NCBI GenBank assembly: GCA_009779295.1
Contig: WREN01000050.1
Coordinates: 1-11,069 of the forward strand
Length of the DNA stretch: 11,069 nucleotides
Source: Oscillospiraceae bacterium
GTDB taxonomy: Bacteria > Bacillota > Clostridia > Oscillospirales > CAG-272
Reading direction: 5' to 3'
Below are positions 5,895 to 11,069 of the stretch, piece by piece. The position numbers and the translations under genes were made by a program. Positions within the stretch are counted from its first letter, which is position 1, and every line of letters starts with the position of its first letter. The notes beneath the pieces were generated by a model. The model saw only the letters and a program-made list of their open reading frames with translations. It was not told the origin of the DNA and did no database searches.

Positions 5895-7783
5895 GCGTTT
5901 GGAGCGATCCTACTGCCCGATACCATATATCCGTATGTGTTCGCGTATGTTACCATACCTTGGGCTCCGTTGAAACTTAAACGTTTTTCTTCTAATTCTT
6001 CGATTTTATCAAGTTTTCCGTTTAAATAATCCGTTATTTGTTCGATAGCCGATCTTATACGAATCAACGTTGAACCGTATCTCATATCAAGGACTTCCCA
6101 TCCGAACGCTTTATTTATAGCGTACCAATTGGTTTTATGTACGGCGCGTAAATTTTCCATGCGTTTATACACTTCCGGAAGCGTTTCTTTAGCGTATCCT
6201 TCAAGCGAAACCTTGTCGCCGTCTTTATAACTCTGCGTTATTTTCAAGCCCAATTCGGATTTGATTTCCAATACCTCACAAAGCGCTTGCGCGTACTCAA
6301 ATATCATATTGAACTCACCGTTGCGGTTTTTAGCCTGTTTGAATGTTTCTTTCAAACGGGCGTAATGTTTTTCAAGAGGTAAGTCCTTGATGTGGTAATC
6401 GAACATTCCGGCAAGAATATCCTGCCACACAAGATATTTACTCGGATTAGCATTGCTCGGATTATTTTCCGGAACTCCCGGAACTTCGTCGAGATATTTG
6501 ACCGCCACGAAATCGTCGTATTTCGCGCCTGTGCAAAATTCGAAACGTTCGCGCAGTTTATCTGTATCTGAAACTTCGGAATATCCGTGTTCGGCAAACA
6601 ATTGTAAGCCTAATAAATTCAAATAGACGTTGCTTTCCGTACCGTTATCGCCCCATATTGTGACAAAAACTTCTTTGATTCCTTTCTGTTTGCATGACGT
6701 CAAAGCCGGATTAGTTGAATTGAATGTCCGTCCCCAATTTATAGCCGGACCTGTCCATGTCCAGATACCGCCTGCGAATATCGGATCGGAACCGAATTCA
6801 CGGTGTTTATCGATGAATTGCGTGTAGAAATCTTCTTTGTCGTGATAATAATCCCAGTAAATATATTGCATATTCTTCGGCATATTATCCAGAATCGTTT
6901 GCGTGAAAGCGGCGTTTAACTCATAATATCCGCCGTTCGCTACCGCACGGAAAAACATATCGCTCCACATCATAGGCTCAAGCCCGTACTTTTCGATGAT
7001 GGGCATGATCATTTCCATGTGCTGGTTCATGATGTCGTACGGCGTTTTGTAACCGTTTTGCAGGAGGTAATTGCCTTGCCCGAGACGCCACGCTTCGTCC
7101 ATTCCGACGTGTATGCGCTTCGTTCTGAACGGCGCGGACGCGGCTTTAATCATATGGTCGATAAACTCGTAAACTCTGTCGTTTCCTACGAGCAAAGTCG
7201 TTTCATCGTCAAACATCCCCCTGAATTCCGGCCAGCGCGACGCGTCCGGCAAATGCGCGAGGATTTGTATGCACGGAATCATTTCGATTCCCAGATTATA
7301 TGCGTAATCGTCGAGTTCTTTGTAGTCGTCGTATGTATATTTGCCGCGCATATAACCGAAGTAAGGATGCTCCGGCACAACGTAACTGTCTTCGGTGTAC
7401 AACATCAGCATGTTCAATCCCATAACGGACATCTTTCGCAGAATGTTTTTAACGCTTTTAACGTTTATAACGGAGTTGCCTTGAGAAACGTCAAACATCG
7501 CGCCGTTCATAGTGAATTGCGGGGTTTCGGTTATTTCGAAATTGTTATTCTTTTTACTTTGTTCCAAAAAGATTCCGAGTCCGCGGAAAAATTCGATACG
7601 GCTGCCGTATTTGATAGTACACGCCTTATTTTTACGTGCAACAAAAACGGCAGGCTCCAGTAATTGCACCGCCGTGATCTGGATCGCGTCTGCTGAATCG
7701 CTCAGAGTGAAGTTGTAATCGGTTTGTAGAATTTTTAGTCCTTCTGATAATTCGTTTAAATCACCTGTGAATGATAATTTCAT
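5891..7783 (-). CDS. GH20 beta-N-acetylhexosaminidase, cytoplasmic GcnA/GH20C-like
   Basis: The protein should remove terminal beta-linked N-acetylglucosamine or N-acetylgalactosamine from glycans by substrate-assisted catalysis. Of its 630 residues, the first 85 or so form a small alpha/beta domain like those preceding GH20 barrels (IKYGSRIEFFRGLGIFLEQ, 57-75). The catalytic barrel follows from about 93, with the general-acid pair D229-E230 in IHVGMDEAW (224-232), MMWSDMFF, YIYWDYY and IWTWTGP as aromatic subsite segments. A helical C-terminal region covers about 440-620. There is no signal peptide, so it probably works on imported oligosaccharides, as proposed for streptococcal GcnA-type enzymes of similar length. 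AAGGAGG (7797-7791) lies seven bases before the ATG. No sugar transporter is adjacent. The exact substrate cannot be read from the sequence. Confidence 0.9.
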   Translation of the reverse strand: MKLSFTGDLNELSEGLKILQTDYNFTLSDSADAIQITAVQLLEPAVFVARKNKACTIKYGSRIEFFRGLGIFLEQSKKNNNFEITETPQFTMNGAMFDVSQGNSVINVKSVKNILRKMSVMGLNMLMLYTEDSYVVPEHPYFGYMRGKYTYDDYKELDDYAYNLGIEMIPCIQILAHLPDASRWPEFRGMFDDETTLLVGNDRVYEFIDHMIKAASAPFRTKRIHVGMDEAWRLGQGNYLLQNGYKTPYDIMNQHMEMIMPIIEKYGLEPMMWSDMFFRAVANGGYYELNAAFTQTILDNMPKNMQYIYWDYYHDKEDFYTQFIDKHREFGSDPIFAGGIWTWTGPAINWGRTFNSTNPALTSCKQKGIKEVFVTIWGDNGTESNVYLNLLGLQLFAEHGYSEVSDTDKLRERFEFCTGAKYDDFVAVKYLDEVPGVPENNPSNANPSKYLVWQDILAGMFDYHIKDLPLEKHYARLKETFKQAKNRNGEFNMIFEYAQALCEVLEIKSELGLKITQSYKDGDKVSLEGYAKETLPEVYKRMENLRAVHKTNWYAINKAFGWEVLDMRYGSTLIRIRSAIEQITDYLNGKLDKIEELEEKRLSFNGAQGMVTYANTYGYMVSGSRIAPNA

Positions 7784-7790
7784 ATTTTTG

Positions 7791-7797
7791 CCTCCTT
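7791..7797 (-). promoter_or_regulatory. Ribosome binding site of the GH20 gene
   Basis: AAGGAGG on the minus strand, seven bases before the ATG at 7783, fixes the start codon. Confidence 0.85.
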
Positions 7798-7812
7798 ATT
7801 AATTATGATTTA

Positions 7813-7841
7813 ATTATACTTGTAATATAAAAAAATGTCAA
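7813..7841 (-). promoter_or_regulatory. Consensus sigma-A promoter of the GH20 gene
   Basis: On the minus strand, TTGACA (7841-7836), a 17-base spacer and TATAAT (7818-7813). Transcription would start near 7806. Its -35 element lies seven bases from the -35 element of the divergent aspS leader promoter. Confidence 0.88.
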
Positions 7842-7865
7842 TAACGGCTTGACATTTTTTTATAT
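7825..7865. repeat. 17-bp perfect inverted repeat covering two divergent -35 elements
   Basis: The arms are 7825-7841 and 7849-7865 (each reads TTGACA, seven T and ATAT outward), separated by TAACGGC (7842-7848). The two -35 hexamers form the inner ends of the arms. The symmetry extends through the T tracts, beyond what two -35 boxes need, so a shared dimeric regulator or mirrored spacer curvature is possible. Confidence 0.7.
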
Positions 7866-7877
7866 ATGTGATACAAT
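7849..7877 (+). promoter_or_regulatory. Sigma-A promoter of the aspS leader
   Basis: TTGACA (7849-7854), a 17-base spacer and TACAAT (7872-7877) preceded by TGA. The predicted start is near 7884, so the leader ahead of aspS would be about 268 bases. I find no good second promoter between 8045 and 8152, so this promoter probably drives aspS by read-through. Confidence 0.85.
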
Positions 7878-7905
7878 ATAAAAAATTAAAATATGGAGTA
7901 TTACC

Positions 7906-7947
7906 ATGCTGCTATTCCTTCATCTGAATAAGGACGACGATCGATAG
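7906..7947 (+). CDS. Putative aspS leader peptide (13 aa) with Asn and three Asp codons
   Basis: An ATG with GGAG (7895-7898) seven bases upstream opens a 13-codon frame, MLLFLHLNKDDDR, ending in TAG (7945-7947). It carries AAT, then AAG, then three consecutive aspartate codons GAC GAC GAT near its end. The gene downstream is aspartyl-tRNA synthetase. A run of codons for the cognate amino acid just before the stop is the hallmark of leader peptides in ribosome-mediated attenuation. Codons 2-7 also form the left arm of the terminator-like stem (7911-7924), so a ribosome held at the Asn or first Asp codon would cover much of that arm. The frame is too short to judge by coding statistics. The same bases can be read as part of a 6S-like RNA, so this is an inference from position and content. 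Confidence 0.6.
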   Translation: MLLFLHLNKDDDR

Positions 7948-8023
7948 CACTTGCTTCCTATAAGTCGAATTACGGTTATGCCGTTCTCACATAGGTGCAA
8001 GTGCTTAAAGTGTTGCTCTTAGT

Positions 8024-8044
8024 GATGAATGGGATAGCTTTTTT
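8024..8044 (+). terminator. Distal arm and T run of the aspS leader terminator
   Basis: GATGAA and GGGATAGC (8024-8038), followed by TTTTTT (8039-8044), form the 3' half of the long outer stem whose 5' half is 7911-7924. I see no compact local hairpin with the same T run, so termination would depend on that longer-range pairing. Confidence 0.55.
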
Positions 8045-8109
8045 ATTTGTAATTTCTTTGAAAGGTTGTGATGGAATGCGGCATATAGATTATGTCGGAA
8101 TGGATAATT

Positions 8110-8142
8110 TCCGTAATTCATAAATATAAAAAATTACGGAGG
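8110..8142 (+). promoter_or_regulatory. Hairpin occluding the aspS ribosome binding site
   Basis: TCCGTAATT (8110-8118) is a perfect inverted repeat of AATTACGGA (8132-8140), with a 13-base AT-rich loop. The right arm contains the first three bases of the Shine-Dalgarno sequence GGAGG (8138-8142), so the folded leader would limit ribosome access. The Shine-Dalgarno sequence is nine bases before the ATG at 8152 and fixes that start. Confidence 0.6.
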
Positions 8143-8151
8143 TTATTATTA

Positions 8152-9402
8152 ATGATAAAAACAATAAAAGGAATAATTTACAAAATCCGCGAAATGTCGG
8201 GTTTCGCGTTTGTAATTTTGAAAACAAAAAGGGAATTAATACAATGCGTCTATTCGGAGGAGTATTCTCAATTCACGTTATCCGAAATTTGCGAAAACAT
8301 GAGCGTTATTGTTACCGGCGAAGAACTCGCTGACGAACGCAGCCGCACCGGTTTCGAATTGAGGTTGGTATCGTTTGAGTGTTTGTCCAAACCGGAATAC
8401 GAACCGCCTGTTGTGATCAACAACAAAGAAGTTGCTACATCGCTTGAAACTCTGCTCGATTACCGTCCTATCACAATGCGCAATGCTAAAGAATCCGCTA
8501 TATTTCAAATCCAAGCCGGAATTTGTCGCGGATTCCGCAAATTCTTTGACGATAACGGCTTTACCGAAATCCATTCGCCGAAAATCGTGTTCAGCGGCGC
8601 AGAGGGCGGATCGAATATATTCAAACTCGATTACTTCGGCAGGGAAGCGTATCTCACGCAAAGCCCGCAGTTTTACAAGCAGATTATGGTAGGAATATTC
8701 GAGCGCGTGTATGAGATCGCACCGGTTTTCAGAGCGGAAAAGCATGACACTTCGCGGCATATCAACGAGTACACAAGCGTTGACTTCGAAATGGGTTTCA
8801 TTGAAAGTTTCCGCGATCTCATGCAAACCGAAACGAGAATGCTCGCCGAAATACTCGAGTTTCTGCGCAAAAATTACGCCTCAGAGATTGCGTTATTGAA
8901 AGCTGATATACCAACGATTACGGAAATTCCGAAAGTAACGTTCGACGACGGTAAAGAGATGATTTCCAAAACGCGTGAAATCACAGACCCGTATGATTTT
9001 GAACCGGAAGAAGAGAAGTTGCTTTGCGAGATCATAAAAAAAGAAACCGATTGTGATTTCGTATTCGTGACGCATTACAAATCGTCTAAGCGTCCGTTCT
9101 ATACAATGGAGAGTAAAGATAATCCCGAAGTCACAGAAAGTTTCGATTTGCTTTTCCGCGGTATGGAAATCACAACGGGAGGGCAACGAATCCACGATTA
9201 TAACGCGCAGATTGCGAAAATGGAGGACCGTAGCATGAACGTTGAGGCGTTTTCAAGCTATCTTATGGCGCATAAATACGGATTGCCGCCGCATGGCGGT
9301 TTGGGATTGGGACTTGAACGGTTCACGGCGAAATTGCTGAACTTCAATAACGTACGTTACGCGACGATGTTCCCGAGAGATATTAATCGTCTGGAACCTT
9401 GA
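8152..9402 (+). CDS. aspS: Aspartyl-tRNA synthetase, archaeal type, probably aspartate-tRNA(Asp/Asn) ligase
   Basis: This class II enzyme charges tRNA-Asp, and in many bacteria with the archaeal-type form also tRNA-Asn, for later amidation. I take the ATG at 8152 because GGAGG (8138-8142) sits nine bases upstream. The in-frame ATG at 8092 has no such site and lies in the structured leader. The resulting 416 residues are short compared with the roughly 590 of the common bacterial AspRS and lack its GAD insertion domain. The N-terminal OB-fold for the anticodon covers about 3-80. The catalytic core starts near 100, with SGAEGGSNIF (148-157), LTQSPQFYKQ (168-177), motif 2 FRAEKHDTSRHINEY (193-207), HDYNAQ (348-353) and motif 3 GLGLGLERF (383-391) with Arg390. 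The N-terminus is about 15 residues shorter than I would expect for archaeal homologues. No asnS or gatCAB is in the window, so tRNA specificity is not settled. Confidence 0.93.
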   Translation: MIKTIKGIIYKIREMSGFAFVILKTKRELIQCVYSEEYSQFTLSEICENMSVIVTGEELADERSRTGFELRLVSFECLSKPEYEPPVVINNKEVATSLETLLDYRPITMRNAKESAIFQIQAGICRGFRKFFDDNGFTEIHSPKIVFSGAEGGSNIFKLDYFGREAYLTQSPQFYKQIMVGIFERVYEIAPVFRAEKHDTSRHINEYTSVDFEMGFIESFRDLMQTETRMLAEILEFLRKNYASEIALLKADIPTITEIPKVTFDDGKEMISKTREITDPYDFEPEEEKLLCEIIKKETDCDFVFVTHYKSSKRPFYTMESKDNPEVTESFDLLFRGMEITTGGQRIHDYNAQIAKMEDRSMNVEAFSSYLMAHKYGLPPHGGLGLGLERFTAKLLNFNNVRYATMFPRDINRLEP

Positions 9403-9427
9403 CAACAATTAACGTGTGTGGTAAAAT
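9399..9427 (+). promoter_or_regulatory. Sigma-A promoter inside the aspS stop region
   Basis: TTGACA (9399-9404), a 17-base spacer and TAAAAT (9422-9427) preceded by TGG. The -35 hexamer contains the aspS stop codon TGA (9400-9402). Transcription would start near 9434, just ahead of the ribosome binding site GAGGTGA (9436-9442). No terminator separates aspS from this gene. Confidence 0.78.
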
Positions 9428-9449
9428 ACACTCAAGAGGTGAATATACA

Positions 9450-11069
9450 ATGTTAAAAATAACCAGTAATTGCGAATTTGATAGCATGAAAATTTGTGAA
9501 TTATTCTTTCGATTGATGAGCGTGTGGCATAATATCGGCGAGGATATTATCAACTCGGAAATAACAATGATACACGACGATTCATTACCGGAAGAAGGTT
9601 TCCGTATTCAATCCGATGGCTGTAACGTGAAGGTTTCGGGTAACGGTCGGCGCGGTATATCGTATGGAATGGCTGCGCTCGCGAATCTATACGACGGCAC
9701 GCGTTTTCCCGTTGCGGATATAACCGAATCGCCTGCGATGCCGTTCCGCGGCGTACAGATGTATATGCCGGGGATAAATGAATTGGAGGGGTTTTACCGT
9801 ATCATCGACATGATGGTCATGATGCGTTACAACACATTGATTCTGGAAGTCGGCGGGGGCATGGAATACAAAAAGCATCCGGAAATAAATATCGGTTGGG
9901 AAAAATTCTGCAAGAATATCCTCGCGTTTCCCGGCGGACCGAATAATTTTCAGGGTTCGGATTCCTATTGGAAAGACAGTACGCATACGGAAATCGGCGG
10001 CGGAAGTTACTTACCGCAGGACACTGTCCGCAATTTCGTAGATTACGCCAAAGCATACGGAATCGACATCGTGCCTGAACTGCAAATGTTTTCCCATGCG
10101 TACTATATAACCACGGTGTACCCGCAGTTCGCGGAACGCGCGGAGGATCATTATCCCGACACAGTTTGTCCGCAGAATGAAGAAGCGTACAAGTTGTATT
10201 TTGAACTCGCCGACGAAGTATTAGATGTTTTCGGGTGCAATATGGTTTCAATCGGGCATGATGAAATCCGCGTGATCGGGAAGTGCGGTTTGTGCAAAGA
10301 TAAAACGGGGCATGAATTACTGGCATACGAAATCAACCGTCTGCACGAGTTTTATCGAAGCCGCGGAGTACAGATCGCGATGTGGTGCGAAACGCTGCAA
10401 AAGATTGAATCTTATTTCACGCACAAATTCTTTGGCGGTATGGGCAGCAGCAGAACGAATAGTTTCGGCAGAGTTTGGGAAACGCCGGCGACATATGACG
10501 CTATCAAATATATTCCGAAAGATATATTGCTGTTGGATTGGCTGTACGGCTGGTCGTGGGAGTCGCAGGAAGTAGCGCAGCAATACGGATTCAAGCAGAT
10601 TTTCGGTAATTTCCACGGCGAATACACGCGCGGTTGGAATCGACGCAAGAGTTCGCCATGCGTTATCGGCGGAGAAACGTCAGCATGGTGCAGTTCTGAT
10701 GAATATACATTGGGTCATGACGGCATTTTAGGCGATTTTTGGTTTTCATCGATGATGCTCTGGAATAAGGATTACGATGAGGATCAGTACGAAATCTACC
10801 ACAAAAAAATGCGTAAAGAATTGCCGCGTTTGAGAGAAGTTTTGCAGCACCGTCCGTCGCTTATGAGCAGTTACAAACCGGTGAAAACCGCGTTGATTTA
10901 CGCAAACAGTGACGGCGAAAACAAAATCAACCGCGATGACTTACCGCAAATTTTCGAACAATTTGATTTGCCTGAGGAAATATCCGGCATACCGCTCGGC
11001 GAAAGTGAAGTTAATTTTAACGTCGGTATGAATGTGGATCGTTTGCTTTTTGTGCATACATCGTTGGGC
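9450..11069 (+). CDS. GH20-family beta-hexosaminidase-like protein (3' truncated)
   Basis: The frame runs without a stop from ATG 9450 to the window edge, giving 540 residues of an incomplete protein. GAGGTGA (9436-9442) lies seven bases before the ATG. The first 85 residues resemble the small alpha/beta domain in front of GH20 barrels (GFRIQSDGCNVKVSGNGRRG, 50-69, then ISYGMAALANLYDG, 70-83). A barrel domain begins at PFRGVQMYMPG (98-108) and has a candidate catalytic pair D271-E272 in MVSIGHDEIR (265-274), plus aromatic segments AMWCETL (310-316) and LLDWLYGWSW (361-370). The expected chemistry is removal of terminal N-acetylhexosamine, but the motif is IGHDE where many GH20 enzymes have IGGDE, and the architecture differs from the other GH20 protein in this window. 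No signal peptide is seen, so a cytoplasmic site is likely. A non-hydrolytic or different glycosidase role cannot be excluded. Confidence 0.8.
   Translation, partial: MLKITSNCEFDSMKICELFFRLMSVWHNIGEDIINSEITMIHDDSLPEEGFRIQSDGCNVKVSGNGRRGISYGMAALANLYDGTRFPVADITESPAMPFRGVQMYMPGINELEGFYRIIDMMVMMRYNTLILEVGGGMEYKKHPEINIGWEKFCKNILAFPGGPNNFQGSDSYWKDSTHTEIGGGSYLPQDTVRNFVDYAKAYGIDIVPELQMFSHAYYITTVYPQFAERAEDHYPDTVCPQNEEAYKLYFELADEVLDVFGCNMVSIGHDEIRVIGKCGLCKDKTGHELLAYEINRLHEFYRSRGVQIAMWCETLQKIESYFTHKFFGGMGSSRTNSFGRVWETPATYDAIKYIPKDILLLDWLYGWSWESQEVAQQYGFKQIFGNFHGEYTRGWNRRKSSPCVIGGETSAWCSSDEYTLGHDGILGDFWFSSMMLWNKDYDEDQYEIYHKKMRKELPRLREVLQHRPSLMSSYKPVKTALIYANSDGENKINRDDLPQIFEQFDLPEEISGIPLGESEVNFNVGMNVDRLLFVHTSLG

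Larger units (their letters stand above)
7884..8044 (+). ncRNA. Structured aspS leader: probable transcription attenuator (6S-like fold as alternative)
   Basis: The predicted transcript folds into nested stems. The outer stem pairs 7911-7924 with 8024-8038 (GCTATTCC/GGGATAGC, then TTCATC/GATGAA around one bulged T) and runs straight into six T residues (8039-8044). Inside it is a 22/19-base open bubble, then GCACTTGC (7947-7954) with GCAAGTGC (7997-8004), CCTAT/ATAGG, and an apical ACGG/CCGT hairpin (7972-7984). The left arms of the outer and inner stems lie in or just after the 13-codon leader frame. A ribosome stalled on its Asp codons would mask them and allow read-through into aspS, while free translation would let the terminating stem form. 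The stem-bubble-stem shape also resembles 6S RNA, and in Bacillus subtilis the 6S-1 gene sits beside aspS. However, 27 unpaired 5' bases with a good Shine-Dalgarno sequence favour a leader. No T-box motifs are present. Confidence 0.65.

Noticed and set aside
7019..7663. 214-codon open frame on the plus strand opposite the GH20 gene
   Set aside because: It lies wholly antisense to a gene with clear catalytic motifs, its product has no recognisable domain, and no promoter or strong ribosome binding site stands before it.
8092..8151. Upstream in-frame ATG at 8092 as the aspS start
   Set aside because: It has no ribosome binding site, the 20 extra residues do not resemble the family, and the segment forms the hairpin over the real Shine-Dalgarno sequence. 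ATG 8152 has GGAGG at good spacing.
7884..8151. T-box riboswitch in the aspS leader
   Set aside because: No T-box bulge sequence of the UGGN..ACC type, no recognisable AG bulge or specifier stem, and the terminator-like stem is a long-range one that starts within the short frame.
8278..8826. 182-codon open frame on the minus strand opposite aspS
   Set aside because: A shadow of the aspS codons with no family resemblance and no start signals.
9687..10648. Several overlapping minus-strand and plus-strand frames of 60-170 codons in the right part
   Set aside because: They are shadows of the long plus-strand GH20-like frame that is open from 9450 to the window end.
1..11069. CRISPR array, insertion sequence or prophage
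   Set aside because: No regularly spaced direct repeats, transposase, integrase or phage structural genes are visible on either strand.

Overview
The window looks like chromosomal DNA from a low-GC Gram-positive bacterium (Bacillota, probably class Clostridia; the class is an inference). Supporting signs are a dimeric Bacillus-type glycyl-tRNA synthetase, an LCP-family cell-envelope protein, strong GGAGG-type ribosome binding sites, near-consensus sigma-A promoters with 17-bp spacers before almost every transcription unit, and an archaeal-type aspartyl-tRNA synthetase of the sort found in many Clostridia. No mobile element, CRISPR array or phage gene is visible.

Layout. 1-279 is the end of an unrecognised gene on the plus strand. 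It converges on glyS (293-1684, minus), and one hairpin between them can terminate both strands. glyS lies 11 bp downstream of a divergent LytR-CpsA-Psr gene (1696-2730, minus), so the two probably form an operon. A back-to-back promoter region then serves the LCP-glyS operon and a tRNA-Arg(CCU) gene (2833-2908, plus). smpB (3038-3496, minus) and hom (3625-4644, plus) share the next divergent promoter region. A membrane-bound GGDEF diguanylate cyclase (4770-5894, plus) meets a cytoplasmic GH20 beta-N-acetylhexosaminidase (5891-7783, minus) tail to tail, with the stop codons overlapping. The hexosaminidase and the aspS leader are driven by a strikingly symmetrical divergent promoter pair (7813-7877). 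After aspS (8152-9402) comes a second GH20-type gene that runs off the right edge (9450-11069).

The most interesting part is the 270-base leader of aspS (about 7884-8151). It has a Shine-Dalgarno sequence, a 13-codon ORF ending Asn-Lys-Asp-Asp-Asp-Arg-stop, a long stem whose left arm lies inside that ORF and which ends in six T residues, and then a hairpin that buries the aspS ribosome binding site. This reads as ribosome-mediated transcription attenuation of an aspartyl-tRNA synthetase, sensing charged tRNA-Asp (and perhaps tRNA-Asn), in place of the T-box expected in this phylum. The same fold resembles a short 6S RNA, and that alternative is recorded.

Functionally the window mixes translation housekeeping (glyS, aspS, tRNA-Arg, smpB), aspartate-family amino-acid synthesis (hom), envelope and signalling functions (LCP, GGDEF) and amino-sugar glycan use (two GH20 proteins). 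Apart from the LCP-glyS pair, the genes appear to be separate transcription units.
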